From the NCBI RefSeq assembly GCF_026410505.1, contig NZ_JAPMIU010000006.1:62001-126000 (forward strand): 64,000 nucleotides of DNA, written 5' to 3'. The notes beneath the pieces are model-generated. The model was not told where the DNA came from, ran no database searches, and saw only the letters and a list, made by a program, of their open reading frames with translations. The position numbers and the translations under genes are program-made. The number at the start of each line of letters is the position of its first letter. Position 1 is the first letter of the stretch. The stretch comes from Frateuria hangzhouensis (GTDB lineage: Bacteria > Pseudomonadota > Gammaproteobacteria > Xanthomonadales > Rhodanobacteraceae). Below, piece by piece: positions 52,467 through 62,385 of this stretch.

Positions 52467-52493
52467 CCCTGGCTCATCCCGAGCCAGGGCTTT
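52467..52493 (+). terminator. Probable terminator after the DUF4328 gene
   Basis: CCCTGGCTC-ATCCC-GAGCCAGGG stem with only a short TTT tail, so efficiency is uncertain. Confidence 0.55.
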
Positions 52494-52528
52494 CGGCCGC
52501 CTGCATACCCGCGCCATATCCAGCGCGC

Positions 52529-52557
52529 TTGGGGCGATCACGCGCGCCCCGTACAAT
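52529..52557 (+). promoter_or_regulatory. Probable sigma-70 promoter of valS
   Basis: TTGGGG, 17-bp spacer, TACAAT, giving a leader of about 50 nt to the ATG at 52612. Confidence 0.5.
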
Positions 52558-52611
52558 CACCGGCTCACCTTCCATGACGCGCGCCCCGTGGCGCGCCATC
52601 GCGAGCCTCCG

Positions 52612-55461
52612 ATGGACAAGAGTTTCGAGCCCGGCCAGATCGAATCGAAGTGGTATGCCCACTGGGAACAGCGCGGCGCGTTCCGGCCGAGCGGCCAGGG
52701 CAAGCCCTACAGCATCCTGCTGCCGCCGCCGAACGTCACCGGCACGCTGCACATGGGCCACGCTTTCCAGCAGACCGTGATGGACATGCTGATCCGCTAC
52801 CAGCGCATGCGCGGCATGAACACGCTGTGGCAGGTCGGCACCGACCACGCCGGCATCGCCACGCAGAAGATCGTGGAGAACCAGCTGGCCGCGGAGGGCA
52901 AGTCGCGGCACGACCTGGGCCGCGAGCCGTTCGTCGAGCGCGTGTGGAAGTGGAAGGAAGAGTCCGGCTCGACCATCACCAACCAGATGCGCCGGCTGGG
53001 CGTGGCCGCCGACTGGTCGCGCGAGCGCTTCACCATGGACGAAGGCCTCTCCGCCGCCGTGCGCAAGGTGTTCGTGCGCTGGTACCGCGACGGCCTGATC
53101 TACCGCGGCAACCGGCTGGTGAACTGGGACCCGGCGCTGGGCACGGCCGTATCGGACCTGGAGGTCAACAACGTCGAGCGCGACGGCCACATGTGGTCGA
53201 TCCGCTACATGTCCGCCGACGGTGCCGGCTCGGTGGTGGTCGCCACCACCCGCCCGGAAACCATGCTGGGCGACGTGGCGGTGGCGGTGCATCCGGAAGA
53301 CGAGCGTTATGCGCACCTGATCGGTACGAAGCTGCACCTCCCGCTCTCCGGCCGGCAGATCCCGGTGATCGCCGACGACTACGTCGACCGCGAGTTCGGC
53401 ACCGGCTGCGTGAAGATCACCCCGGCGCACGACTTCAACGACTACGCCATCGGCCAGCGCCACAAGCTGGAGCCGATCAACATCTTTACCCTGGATGCCA
53501 AGGTCAACGACAGCGCCCCGCAGAAATATCGCGGGCTGGACCGCTACGAGGCGCGCAAGGCGGTGCTGGCGGACCTGGAAGCGATCGGCCTGCTGGTCGA
53601 AACCAGGCCGCACAAGCTGCAGGTGCCGGTGAGCCAGCGCTCGGACGCGGTGATCGAGCCGATGCTGACCGACCAGTGGTTCGTCGACCTGACTTCCGGG
53701 GTGCTGGCCGATGGCCGCCCCGGTGGGCGCACCGCCATCACCGAGCCGGCGCTCGAAGCGGTGCGCTCCGGCGCGATCCGCTTCGTCCCGGAAAACTGGA
53801 CCACCACCTACACGCAATGGCTGGACAACATCCAGGACTGGTGCATCAGCCGCCAGCTCTGGTGGGGCCACCGCATCCCGGCCTGGTACGACGAGGCGGG
53901 CAATATCTTCGTGGGCGAGGACGAGGCCGACGCGCGACGCCACGCCACCACCGAGCCGGTCGGCACGTTGCGCCAGGACGAGGACGTGCTGGACACCTGG
54001 TTCTCCTCGGCCCTGTGGCCGTTCTCCACGCTGGGCTGGCCGATGCAGGGCCCGGTGAAGAACCAGCGCGGCGAAGTGGTCGCCAACTGGGAGCAGGACA
54101 AGCTGTTCCTGCCCAGCGCGGTGCTGGTCACCGGCTTCGACATCATCTTCTTCTGGGTCGCGCGCATGGTGATGGCGACCCTCTACTTCACCAAACAGGT
54201 GCCCTTCCGCGAGGTCTACATCAACGCCATCGTGCGCGACGCCGAAGGCCAGAAGATGTCCAAGTCCAAGGGCAATACGCTGGACCCGCTGGACCTCATC
54301 GACGGCATCGGGCTGGAACCGCTGGTGGACAAGTCCACCCGCTCGCTGCTGATCCCGCAGGTGCGCGAAAAGGTCGAGAAGCGCATTCGCAAGGAATACC
54401 CGCAAGGCATCCCGGCGATCGGTACCGACGCGCTGCGCTTCACCTTCGCCGCGCTGGCCAGCTACAGCCGCACGATCAACTTCGACATCAAGCGCGCCGA
54501 GGGCTACAAGGCGTTCTGCAACAAGCTGTGGAACGCGGCGCGCTTCGTGTTGATGAACCTGCCCGAGGGCGAGGTTCCCGCACCGACCGGATGGCCGGTC
54601 ACCGAGGCAGAGCGCTGGATCCTGACGCGCCTCAAGCAGACGTTGACCGAGGCCGGGGAACACTTTGCCACCTACCGCTTCGATCTGCTGGCGCAGGCGC
54701 TCTACGAGTTCGTGTGGAACGAGTACTGCGACTGGTTCCTGGAGCTTTCCAAGCCTGCCCTGAGCAACGCCGAAGGGACGGCGCTCAACGGCGACGACCA
54801 GGCCGCCGCCTCCACCCGGCACACGCTGCTGGTGGTGCTGGAGACCGTGCTGCGCGCGCTGCATCCGGTCATTCCGTTCATCACCGAGGAAATCTGGCAG
54901 GCGGTGGCGCCACGGTTGGGCGTCCAGGCACCGAGCATCATGGAGCGCCCGTGGCCGGACGCCGCGGCGCTGCCGACCGACGAGACGGCCAGCGCCGAGA
55001 TCGAATGGGTCAAGGCGGTGCTTTCGGGCATCCGCCGCATCCGCTCGGAAATGAACATCGCGCCCGGCAAGACCATTCCCTTGCTGCTGGCCGATGGCGA
55101 GGTGGCCGATCGCGCGCGCGCGACCAAGTTCGCCGCACAGATCACCTTCCTCGCGCGCACCGACGCGCCGCAGTGGATCGAACCCGGCGCCGACGAGCCG
55201 GCCGCGGCCGCCGTGGTAGTCGGCAGCCTGCGCGTGATGATTCCGCTGGCCGGGCTGATCGATCTGGGCGCCGAGAAGACCCGGCTGGCCAAGGAAATCG
55301 CCCGCATCGAGGGCGAGATCAGGAAGTGCGAAGGCAAGCTGGGCAACGCCAACTTCGTGGCCAACGCGCCGGCCGAGGTGGTGGCGCAGGAGCGCCAGCG
55401 CATCGTCGACTGGGGTACGCAACTGGAAGCCCTGCGCGAGCAGGCGCGCAAGCTCGGCTGA
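52612..55461 (+). CDS. valS: Valyl-tRNA synthetase
   Basis: 949 aa class I synthetase. HIGH-type motif [13 protein letters not shown], editing domain (~200-350) with [20 protein letters not shown] loop [14 protein letters not shown], the anticodon domain (~650-800) and a C-terminal coiled coil (~880-949). At ~715-725 the sequence reads [18 protein letters not shown]: compared with E. coli ValS it has ~7-8 extra residues, encoded by a CCTGCCCTGAGC...GCCGAAGGGACGG palindrome-like element. ATG 52612 is chosen over an upstream in-frame GTG (52588). Confidence 0.96.
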   Translation: MDKSFEPGQIESKWYAHWEQRGAFRPSGQGKPYSILLPPPNVTGTLHMGHAFQQTVMDMLIRYQRMRGMNTLWQVGTDHAGIATQKIVENQLAAEGKSRHDLGREPFVERVWKWKEESGSTITNQMRRLGVAADWSRERFTMDEGLSAAVRKVFVRWYRDGLIYRGNRLVNWDPALGTAVSDLEVNNVERDGHMWSIRYMSADGAGSVVVATTRPETMLGDVAVAVHPEDERYAHLIGTKLHLPLSGRQIPVIADDYVDREFGTGCVKITPAHDFNDYAIGQRHKLEPINIFTLDAKVNDSAPQKYRGLDRYEARKAVLADLEAIGLLVETRPHKLQVPVSQRSDAVIEPMLTDQWFVDLTSGVLADGRPGGRTAITEPALEAVRSGAIRFVPENWTTTYTQWLDNIQDWCISRQLWWGHRIPAWYDEAGNIFVGEDEADARRHATTEPVGTLRQDEDVLDTWFSSALWPFSTLGWPMQGPVKNQRGEVVANWEQDKLFLPSAVLVTGFDIIFFWVARMVMATLYFTKQVPFREVYINAIVRDAEGQKMSKSKGNTLDPLDLIDGIGLEPLVDKSTRSLLIPQVREKVEKRIRKEYPQGIPAIGTDALRFTFAALASYSRTINFDIKRAEGYKAFCNKLWNAARFVLMNLPEGEVPAPTGWPVTEAERWILTRLKQTLTEAGEHFATYRFDLLAQALYEFVWNEYCDWFLELSKPALSNAEGTALNGDDQAAASTRHTLLVVLETVLRALHPVIPFITEEIWQAVAPRLGVQAPSIMERPWPDAAALPTDETASAEIEWVKAVLSGIRRIRSEMNIAPGKTIPLLLADGEVADRARATKFAAQITFLARTDAPQWIEPGADEPAAAAVVVGSLRVMIPLAGLIDLGAEKTRLAKEIARIEGEIRKCEGKLGNANFVANAPAEVVAQERQRIVDWGTQLEALREQARKLG
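54754..54781. repeat. Short palindrome-type repeat inserted in frame within valS
   Basis: CCCTGAGCAACGCCGAAGGG core; related to the GCCCTTCGACTTCGG...CTCAGGGC element at 13304-13345. Confidence 0.6.
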
Positions 55462-55494
55462 GCAGGCTCCTCGCCGTCACCCGAGGGCCCACAT

Positions 55495-55551
55495 GCAGGA
55501 GCGCACCTGTGCGCGACGCGGCGGCATCCGGTCGCGCACAGGTGCGCTCCT
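55495..55551. repeat. Family B palindrome between valS and rimI
   Basis: GCAGGAGCGCACCTGTGCGC at 55495 and the complement GCGCACAGGTGCGCTCCT ending at 55550. Lies between convergent genes, and may act as terminator for both. Confidence 0.82.
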
Positions 55552-55607
55552 CAGATAGCCTCGAACTGCCGCTCTTGTGCTGTCGCTTCCGCCCCCGGAA
55601 GTTCGTC

Positions 55608-56084
55608 TCAGGGCGATGCCGGCTCGCGATCCAGCGCCATCACGATGGCGTCCTCGCGGCCACCCTGGGCGGGGTAATAGCGCGGCCGGCGGCCGATCTG
55701 CCTGAAACCGATCGACTCGTACAGCTGTTGCGCCACCGGATTCGATGGGCGCACTTCCAGGAACACGCGCTCGGCGCCGCTCCAGCGCGCCACGTCGAGC
55801 AGCCGGCCGAGCAGGTGTCGTCCCAGGCCCTGCCCGCGCCAGTCCGGGCCGATGCACAGATTGAGCACGTGCGCCTCGCCAGCGGCCACCGACAGAATGC
55901 CGTAGCCGGCCAGTTCGCCGTCGCTGCACAGCACCCAGCACGGGTGCCCGGCCTTCAGGCAGTCGCTGAAGATTCCGGACGACCAGGGGAATTCATAGGA
56001 GGCGGTTTCCATCGCGCTGACCGCCGCCAGGTCCTCGCGCCGCATGGCGCGGATCTCGACGCGCGGGCGGGCCACCGCGACCAT
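55608..56084 (-). CDS. rimI: Ribosomal protein S18-alanine N-acetyltransferase
   Basis: 158 aa GNAT fold. RAMRREDLAAVSAMETASYEFPWS at the start, then LNLCIGPDWRGQGLGRHLL (acetyl-CoA loop) and FLEVRPSNPVAQQLYESIGF, all RimI hallmarks. It acetylates the N-terminal Ala of S18. The start overlaps the holD stop (TGATG). As in E. coli, rimI follows holD. Confidence 0.93.
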   Translation of the reverse strand: MVAVARPRVEIRAMRREDLAAVSAMETASYEFPWSSGIFSDCLKAGHPCWVLCSDGELAGYGILSVAAGEAHVLNLCIGPDWRGQGLGRHLLGRLLDVARWSGAERVFLEVRPSNPVAQQLYESIGFRQIGRRPRYYPAQGGREDAIVMALDREPASP

Positions 56085-56575
56085 CACGCGCCCCCGGGCA
56101 CCGCCAGCGCGCGCCGCAACTGTCGCAGCGCGGTCCACAACCGGCGCTTGCCGGTGCCATGGGCAAGCACCTGCGGTGGCTCGTCGGCCAGCACGATCTG
56201 CGCCTGGTTCATCACCGCGGCGGGCAACTCGCGCCCGAGCGCGTGCGCCTGCGCCTGGCCGAACACCAGGTAGGCGCGCACCGGTGGCACGGCGACGGCG
56301 GGCTGGCCATCCTTGACCAGAATGCGACCGGCCCGCGCCAGCTCCGGGCCATAGGCGGCGAGCGCACGACCCAGCAGATCCAGTTCGCGCGGTGCGCAAC
56401 CGTCGGGCAGCACCACGATGCAGGACGCCGGTGCCACCGCCGGATTCACCTCGGGAGACGCCGCCGGCTGGGCTGCCGCCGCAGCCGCGCGGCGCACCCA
56501 TGGCGTGACGCCCAGCGCCCGCAGCATCCGGGCGCGGCGTGACACGGGCCCGCAACTGGCCGGCGCGGCGCTCAT
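56084..56575 (-). CDS. holD: Probable DNA polymerase III psi subunit (HolD)
   Basis: 163 aa. The N-terminus SRRARMLRALGVTPWVRR resembles E. coli HolD (RRDWQLQQLGITQWSLRR), the segment of psi that contacts the chi subunit. Next comes an Ala-rich linker, a Rossmann-like core (SCIVVLPDGCAPRELDLLGR) and a C-terminal region AQIVLADEPPQVLAHGTGKR with RRLWTALRQLRRAL, comparable to the psi end. The gene lies directly before rimI, as holD does in E. coli, and overlaps pssA by 4 bp (ATGA). The sequence similarity is weak, so the call is based on motif plus gene order. Confidence 0.72.
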   Translation of the reverse strand: MSAAPASCGPVSRRARMLRALGVTPWVRRAAAAAAQPAASPEVNPAVAPASCIVVLPDGCAPRELDLLGRALAAYGPELARAGRILVKDGQPAVAVPPVRAYLVFGQAQAHALGRELPAAVMNQAQIVLADEPPQVLAHGTGKRRLWTALRQLRRALAVPGGA

Positions 56576-57369
56576 GGCCTGACGTGACGCGTCCGCCGGC
56601 GATGCGCGGCGCGGCCCCACAGGGTCACCACCGGGCCGGACAGCAGGTACAGCGTGAACACCACGAACAGCACGCGCGGCGGGTCGATCAGGAACGGCAC
56701 CAGCACCAGCACGCCGACCAGCACCCACAGGAACGGCACGCGGTCGCGGTCGCCCATCGGCAGCGATTTGAAACTGTAATAGCGGAAGCGGCTGACCATC
56801 AGCAGACCCACCACGATGGCGACCACCAGCGTGACGAAGCAAAGCTCCCGACCGCTGATGGCCAATCCCTCCGAGCGGAACTTCTCGACGCTCCACACGA
56901 ACGACATGCACACGGCCGCCGCCGCTGGACTGGCCAGGCCCTGGAAGTAGCGCTTGTCGATCACCGCCACCTGGGTGTTGAAGCGGGCCAGGCGCAACGC
57001 TGCGCAGGCGGCATACAGGAACGCCGCGGCCCAGCCGATCTTGCCCCACATCGGGCCGAAGTCGCGCAACGCGGACAGCGACCAGTTGTACATCACCAGC
57101 GAGGGCGCCAGGCCGAAGCTGACCAGGTCCGACAGCGAGTCGTACTGCACGCCGAACTCGCTCTGGGTGCCGGTCAGCCGCGCCACGCGGCCGTCCATGC
57201 CGTCCAGCACTGCCGCGACGAAGACCGCGATCGCCGCCTCGGTGTAGCGTCCGCCGATACTCGCCACCACCGCGTAATAGCCGGCGAACATCGCCGCGGT
57301 GGTCACCAGGTTCGGCAGCAGGTAGATGCCCCGGTGGCGGGGTGTGCGGACTGGCGTGTTCTCGCTCAT
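56572..57369 (-). CDS. pssA: CDP-diacylglycerol-serine O-phosphatidyltransferase
   Basis: 265 aa. Several membrane helices and the CDP-alcohol phosphotransferase motif DGMDGRVARLTGTQSEFGVQ followed by YDSLSDLVSFG. This fits the type II, membrane-integral PssA. It makes phosphatidylserine, precursor of phosphatidylethanolamine. Start at ATG 57369 (GGATC upstream) rather than 57408. First gene of pssA-holD-rimI. Confidence 0.93.
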   Translation of the reverse strand: MSENTPVRTPRHRGIYLLPNLVTTAAMFAGYYAVVASIGGRYTEAAIAVFVAAVLDGMDGRVARLTGTQSEFGVQYDSLSDLVSFGLAPSLVMYNWSLSALRDFGPMWGKIGWAAAFLYAACAALRLARFNTQVAVIDKRYFQGLASPAAAAVCMSFVWSVEKFRSEGLAISGRELCFVTLVVAIVVGLLMVSRFRYYSFKSLPMGDRDRVPFLWVLVGVLVLVPFLIDPPRVLFVVFTLYLLSGPVVTLWGRAAHRRRTRHVRP

Positions 57370-57494
57370 GCAACGATCCGTGACGGAATGCGCGAGAGTG
57401 TAAACCATCGCCCGTCAACGGCCGCCGCATGCTTGAGTCCGGCCGTCCGGAGTGTTAACTAGTGCCGGGGGCCTTACGCCCTTCGGAGAATCCC

Positions 57495-57917
57495 ATGCGT
57501 CGCCTGCCCCTTGCCCTCGTGTTGCTGCTGCTCGCACCCGCGGTCGCCGCGCAGGTGTACACGTGGACCGACTCCCATGGCACCGTGCATTACTCCGAAA
57601 CCCCGCCGCCGCAGGGTACGCAGTACAAGCGCATCAGCTCCAGCGGCGTGGAACAGCCCGTGTCGGCCACCCCGGCTCCCACGCCGCCGCCCGCCAAAGC
57701 GGCGGCGGCCAGCCCGGCCAGCACCGGCGAGCTGCCCAATACGCCCGAAAATCGCACCAAGGTGTGCAGCTCGCTGAAGGCCAACCTGGACCTGCTCAAG
57801 GGCGAGGAAGGCGTCGTGCTGGAGCAGGACGGCCAGTCCGTGCCGCTGGACGACACCCAGCGCAGCCAGCAGATCGCGCTGGCCGAGCAGCAGTACAGCC
57901 AGTACTGCAGCCAGTAG
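57495..57917 (+). CDS. DUF4124-domain periplasmic protein
   Basis: 140 aa. Signal peptide (~1-19, APAVAAQ), then the DUF4124 core VYTWTDSHGTVHYSETPPPQG (~20-40). A Pro/Ala linker (~55-80) and a C-terminal helix with two Cys (~95 and ~138) complete it. Many Lysobacterales genomes carry several such small secreted proteins; function unknown. It has its own GGAG ribosome site and a hairpin after the stop. Confidence 0.85.
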   Translation: MRRLPLALVLLLLAPAVAAQVYTWTDSHGTVHYSETPPPQGTQYKRISSSGVEQPVSATPAPTPPPAKAAAASPASTGELPNTPENRTKVCSSLKANLDLLKGEEGVVLEQDGQSVPLDDTQRSQQIALAEQQYSQYCSQ

Positions 57918-57918
57918 A

Positions 57919-57949
57919 CCCCGGCGCGTTTTTCGCGCGTAAGCCGGGG
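57919..57949 (+). terminator. Hairpin after the DUF4124 gene
   Basis: CCCCGGC-GCGCG-TTTTT-CGCGC...GCCGGGG, a strong stem but without a 3' T-run. Confidence 0.45.
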
Positions 57950-57959
57950 AAGGCCAACG

Positions 57960-57965
57960 TATAAT
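57960..57965 (+). promoter_or_regulatory. Consensus -10 (TATAAT) upstream of proS
   Basis: TATAAT 28 bp before the proS ATG. The -35 region overlaps the preceding hairpin and is poor. Confidence 0.4.
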
Positions 57966-57993
57966 CGGCCTCTTTGCCCCCGGATTACCCGCC

Positions 57994-59691
57994 ATGCGCC
58001 TCAGCCAATTCCACCTGGCCACTGTCAAGGAAGTTCCCGCCGACGCCGAAATCGCCAGCCATCGGCTGATGCTGCGCGCCGGCATGATCCGCAAGCTGGC
58101 CTCCGGGCTGTACACCTGGGCGCCACTGGGCCTGCGCGTCCTGCGCCGGGTCGAAAACGTGGTGCGCGAGGAGATGAATCGCGCCGGCGCGATCGAAATG
58201 CTGATGCCGGCGGTGCAGCCCAGGGAGCTGTGGGAGGAAACCGGCCGCTGGGAAAAATTCGGCGGCCAGCTGCTGAAGATCAAGGACCGCAAGGAGCAGG
58301 AATTCTGCTTCGGCCCCACCCACGAGGAAGTCATTACCGACTTCGCCCGCAACGAGCTGAAAAGCTACAAGCAGCTTCCGGTCAATTTCTACCAGATCCA
58401 GACCAAGTTCCGCGACGAGATCCGCCCACGCTTCGGCGTGATGCGCGCGCGCGAATTCTTGATGAAGGACGCCTATTCCTTCCACCTGTCGTCCGAGTCG
58501 CTGGGCGACACCTATGGCGTCATGTACCAGGCCTACTCGCGCATTTTCACCCGGCTGGGACTGAAGTTCCGTGCGGTGCAGGCCGATACCGGCGCGATCG
58601 GCGGCAATGCCAGCCACGAATTCCAGGTGCTGGCCGATTCGGGCGAGGACGCCATCGCTTTTTCCGACGGTTCCGATTACGCGGCCAACATCGAAAAGGC
58701 CGAGGCACTCGCGCCTGCCACGACGCGCCCCGCTCCGGCGGCCGAGCTGGAACGCGTGGATACGCCCGTGCAAAAGACCATTGCGGACGTCAGTGCATTC
58801 CTAGGCGTTTCGCCGCAGCAGTGCGTCAAGACGCTGCTGGTGCGCGGACGCGACGGACTGGTCGCCCTGTGCCTGCGCGGCGACCATGAGATCAATGAAG
58901 TAAAGGCCGCCAAACTGGCCGAATTGCCCGATGAATCGGTGCTTGCCCCGGAACAGGAAATCCTGTCCGCCACCGGTACGCGCCCCGGTTTCATCGGCCC
59001 GGTCGGCCTGCCCGATACCATCCCGGTGATCGTCGACCGCAGCGCCGCAGTATTGGCCGATTTCGTGTGCGGTGGCAATGCCGACGGCACCCATTACACC
59101 GGCGCCAACTGGGAACGCGATGCGCGCATTACCCGGGTGGAGGATATCCGGCAGGTCGTCGAGGGCGATCCTTCGCCCGACGGCCACGGCACGCTGCACC
59201 TCGCCCGCGGCATCGAAGTGGGCCACGTGTTCCAGCTCGGCCCCAAATATGCCCAGGCGCTCGGCGCCACGGTACTGGACGACCAGGGCAAGGCGCAGGT
59301 GATGATGATGGGCTGCTACGGCATCGGCGTCAGCCGCATCGTGGCGGCGGCGATCGAACAGTCCCACGACGAGGCCGGGATTATCTGGCCCGAAGCCATG
59401 GCGCCCTGGCGCGTGGCCGTTTGCATCATCAACCCGAAAAACCTGCCCCACGTGGCCGAGGCGGCCGAGGCGCTGTACCGCAATCTGGAGCAACGCGGTA
59501 TCGAAACGGTACTGGACGACCGCGGCTTGCGCCCCGGCCAGATGTTCGCCGACCTGGAATTGATCGGCATTCCGCATCGGGTCGTGGTAAGCGAAAGGGG
59601 CCTGTCCGCGGGCACGCTCGAATACCGCCGCCGCGGGGAGGCGGAAAACCGCGCCATTACCGAGGACGAACTGTTCACACTGCTGGCGTGA
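57994..59691 (+). CDS. proS: Prolyl-tRNA synthetase, bacterial type with editing domain
   Basis: 565 aa class II synthetase. [26 protein letters not shown], motif 2 with [26 protein letters not shown], YbaK-like editing domain (~225-385, e.g. [25 protein letters not shown]), motif 3 [13 protein letters not shown] and the C-terminal anticodon domain ([20 protein letters not shown]). The insertion domain removes mischarged Ala-tRNA(Pro). Confidence 0.97.
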   Translation: MRLSQFHLATVKEVPADAEIASHRLMLRAGMIRKLASGLYTWAPLGLRVLRRVENVVREEMNRAGAIEMLMPAVQPRELWEETGRWEKFGGQLLKIKDRKEQEFCFGPTHEEVITDFARNELKSYKQLPVNFYQIQTKFRDEIRPRFGVMRAREFLMKDAYSFHLSSESLGDTYGVMYQAYSRIFTRLGLKFRAVQADTGAIGGNASHEFQVLADSGEDAIAFSDGSDYAANIEKAEALAPATTRPAPAAELERVDTPVQKTIADVSAFLGVSPQQCVKTLLVRGRDGLVALCLRGDHEINEVKAAKLAELPDESVLAPEQEILSATGTRPGFIGPVGLPDTIPVIVDRSAAVLADFVCGGNADGTHYTGANWERDARITRVEDIRQVVEGDPSPDGHGTLHLARGIEVGHVFQLGPKYAQALGATVLDDQGKAQVMMMGCYGIGVSRIVAAAIEQSHDEAGIIWPEAMAPWRVAVCIINPKNLPHVAEAAEALYRNLEQRGIETVLDDRGLRPGQMFADLELIGIPHRVVVSERGLSAGTLEYRRRGEAENRAITEDELFTLLA

Positions 59692-59913
59692 AAGTAAGTC
59701 CCGATTGCCGCCGCACCGGTATTACTGTGCAGCCCAGTTCGGCAATTAAGCGGGTCGGTTATGCGCAGCGGATCGCATTATTTCGCCGCGCAGGATAATC
59801 GGGCCTTTTGCAATTGCCCCCGTCAATGGGCGAGAATGCGCCCGGAACAGGAAGCACCGCTCTCATTGACGAGAGGCGACACACATAATCGAAGACTTTC
59901 CGGGAGCCCACGC

Positions 59914-60234
59914 ATGGCAGTCGATATCAAGAACCTCAATCACAACCAGCTCAATGAATTGATCAGCAAGGCGCAGGTGCGCCAGACCGAGCTGCGCAAG
60001 GAAAAGGTCGCCAAGCTGCGCGAAAAGATCCACGCCATGGTCAAGACCGAAGGCTTTGCCATGGAGGATGTTTTCGGCGGCACCCGCAAGGCGCGTCGCA
60101 GCACCGGTACGGTGGCGCCGAAGTACCGCAATCCGGGCAATCCGGAGCAGACCTGGTCCGGCCGCGGCAAGCGCCCGCGCTGGTTCAACGATGCGCTGAA
60201 GGCCGGCAAGAAGGAAAAGGATCTGGCGATCTGA
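59914..60234 (+). CDS. H-NS family nucleoid-associated protein
   Basis: 106 aa. N-terminal coiled coil (~5-45; LNELISKAQVRQTELRKEKVAKLREKI), a linker, and the C-terminal H-NS DNA-binding motif PKYRNPGNPEQTWSGRGKRPRWF (~70-92, within TWSGRGKRPRW). Similar to XrvA/BpH3-type proteins of Xanthomonadales/Burkholderia. They bind AT-rich DNA and silence acquired genes. The upstream 222 bp are richer in A/T than the rest. Followed by a strong terminator. Confidence 0.92.
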   Translation: MAVDIKNLNHNQLNELISKAQVRQTELRKEKVAKLREKIHAMVKTEGFAMEDVFGGTRKARRSTGTVAPKYRNPGNPEQTWSGRGKRPRWFNDALKAGKKEKDLAI

Positions 60235-60260
60235 TTCGCCGGCTGCCATGAAATGAGAAA

Positions 60261-60289
60261 AACACCGGCCCTGGCCGGTGTTTTTTTTT
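60261..60289 (+). terminator. Rho-independent terminator of the H-NS gene
   Basis: AACACCGG-CCCTGG-CCGGTGTT stem followed by a T-run of about nine. Confidence 0.93.
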
Positions 60290-60820
60290 GCCCGCTCTTT
60301 TCGCTTTGCGGCGATCCTGGGCGCTCCGAAGAAGATACGGTCCGGTCGCAGCGCGGCGCTCCGGCCGGGCCCTCTCCCGCCCTTCGCGCATCCTCTGCCG
60401 GAGGGAGAACGATTCACGCGACAGTGCTTCGACTTCGGCTGCGCCTATGCTCGGCGCGAGGGGGTTTGTGCCACGCGGCGCCGAATCCTCACCTGGCCTT
60501 TGCCACTCTCTCGCCGGAGGAACCCGAAAAGATTCCACGGGTTCGCAGCTGCCTTGTAAGGAGCCTCGAACAACTCCCTTCGCGCGACGCTTTTGTAGAG
60601 CCTACTTGTGGGCGATGCCCTTACGCCCGATTGCACCGCCAAAAGCATCGCCCACAAGTGGGCTCCTACTGTGGCATCGGAAGCTTTCGGGGCTTTTCGA
60701 GGCTCCCTGTAGGAGCGCACCTGTACGCGACCGCGATACAGGTCGCGCCCAGGCGATCCTGCAAACGCGCGCAAAAGCCCCCGCTCGGCTCCCGGACGAA
60801 ACGCGAGGAAGCAGAGCGCG
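60290..60820. other. Long non-coding interval with family B repeats
   Basis: 531 bp without a credible gene. It holds a large palindrome (TAGAGCCTACTTGTGGGCG at 60596- and CGCCCACAAGTGGGCTCCTA ending 60668) and a second, GTAGGAGCGCACCTGTACGC (60709-60750). The first 250 bp look like decayed repeat and relic DNA. Confidence 0.65.
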
Positions 60821-62260
60821 TCAGGCCGCCGTGCCGCCCACCGTCATGCCGTCGATCTTCAGCGTCGGCTGGCCCACCCCCACCGGCACGCTCTGGCCGT
60901 CCTTGCCGCACACGCCGATGCCCTCGTCGAGCTTGAGGTCGTTGCCGATCATCGAGACCCGGGTGAGCACCTCCGGGCCGGCACCGATCAGCGTGGCGCC
61001 CTTGACCGGCGCCGTGAGCTTGCCGTCCTCGATCAGGTAGGCCTCGGAGGCGGAGAACACGAACTTGCCGCTGGTGATGTCCACCTGGCCGCCGCCGAAG
61101 TTCACCGCGTACAGCCCGCGCTTGACCGAGCCGATGATCTCGGCCGGATCATGCGAACCCGCGCGCATGTAGGTGTTGGTCATGCGCGGCATCGGCAGCT
61201 GCGCGAACGATTCGCGACGGCCGTTGCCGGTGGGCTTCATGCCCATCAGGCGGGCGTTCAACTTGTCCTGCATGTAGCCGACCAGGATGCCGTCCTCGAT
61301 CAGCGTGGTGCATTCGCTGGGCGTGCCTTCGTCGTCCACGCTGAGCGAACCACGGCGGTTGGGCAACGTGCCGTCGTCGACCACGGTGACACCGGGCGCG
61401 GCCACGCGCTGGCCCATGCGGCCGGCGAAGGCGGAACTGCCCTTGCGGTTGAAGTCGCCTTCCAGGCCGTGCCCGATGGCCTCGTGCAGCAGCACGCCGG
61501 GCCAGCCCGGGCCGAGTACCACGGTCATCTGGCCGGCCGGCGCGTCGACCGAATCGAGGTTGACCAGCGCCTGGCGCACCGCCTCGTCGGCGAAGGCCAG
61601 CGCGCGGCCGTTCTCGATCAGTTCGCGGTAGCCGTAGCGGCCGCCGCCCCCGCCGCTGCCCTGCTCGCGCCGGCCGCTGGATTCGGCGATCACCTGCACG
61701 TTCAGGCGCACCAGCGGGCGCACGTCCGCCGCCAGGGTGCCGTCGGCGCCGGCCACCAGGACGGTGTCCATGGTGGCGGCCAGGCTCACGATCACCTGCT
61801 TGACTCGCGGGTCGCGCGAGCGGGCGTAGGCGTCGACCTCGCGCAGCAACGCGATCTTGTCCGGATTGGGCAGGCTCTCGACCGGGTCCAGGGCGGGATA
61901 CAGAGCCCGCGCGCCGTTGAGCGCCAGCGGCTTGCCCGCGCCCTGCCCGTCCTGCGCGATCGCGCGGGCGGCCTTCGAGGCCTCCAGCAACTGCGGCAGC
62001 ACGATCTCGTCCGAATAGGCAAAGCCGGTCTTCTCGCCGCTGATCGCGCGCACGCCCACGCCCTGCTCGATCGAATGGCTGCCGTCCTTGACGATGCCTT
62101 CCTCCAGCAGCCAGGACTCGCTGCGCGAGTGCTGGAAATACAGGTCCGCCGCGTCGATCGACGGCCCCATCAACTGCGCGAACACGCGCTCCAGGTCGGT
62201 GGTGGCCAGGCCACCGGGGGCCAACAGCTTGTTCTCGACGTGGGCAATGAGTGAATCCAT
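60821..62260 (-). CDS. tldD: Metalloprotease TldD
   Basis: 479 aa. [34 protein letters not shown], the zinc motif [16 protein letters not shown] (HEAxGH), [27 protein letters not shown] and [15 protein letters not shown]. The start ATG 62260 matches E. coli TldD length; an ATG at 62302 would add 14 residues. TldD works with TldE/PmbA in peptide antibiotic maturation and gyrase-toxin degradation. The partner gene is not in the window. Confidence 0.96.
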   Translation of the reverse strand: MDSLIAHVENKLLAPGGLATTDLERVFAQLMGPSIDAADLYFQHSRSESWLLEEGIVKDGSHSIEQGVGVRAISGEKTGFAYSDEIVLPQLLEASKAARAIAQDGQGAGKPLALNGARALYPALDPVESLPNPDKIALLREVDAYARSRDPRVKQVIVSLAATMDTVLVAGADGTLAADVRPLVRLNVQVIAESSGRREQGSGGGGGRYGYRELIENGRALAFADEAVRQALVNLDSVDAPAGQMTVVLGPGWPGVLLHEAIGHGLEGDFNRKGSSAFAGRMGQRVAAPGVTVVDDGTLPNRRGSLSVDDEGTPSECTTLIEDGILVGYMQDKLNARLMGMKPTGNGRRESFAQLPMPRMTNTYMRAGSHDPAEIIGSVKRGLYAVNFGGGQVDITSGKFVFSASEAYLIEDGKLTAPVKGATLIGAGPEVLTRVSMIGNDLKLDEGIGVCGKDGQSVPVGVGQPTLKIDGMTVGGTAA

Positions 62261-62385
62261 GGAACCGGCAACCTTGAGGCGAAAGGGGTGAATATCCCAC
62301 ATGGGGTCGCACCCGGCCCTTTAAACCACGCCGCGCCCGGCTGCCGCTACCATGCGCCGCAACCACCCAAGGAAGAGGCCGCACC

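Noticed and set aside
52650-56273. 1207-codon frame overlapping valS in another frame
   Set aside because: Arg/Gly/Ala-rich frame shadow; valS is unambiguous.
59692-59913. Promoter TTGACG...CATAAT before the H-NS gene
   Set aside because: The two hexamers are only 12 bp apart, too close for a sigma-70 promoter.
60290-60820. Possible gene upstream of tldD on either strand
   Set aside because: Frames here are repeat-derived and lack start signals or family resemblance.
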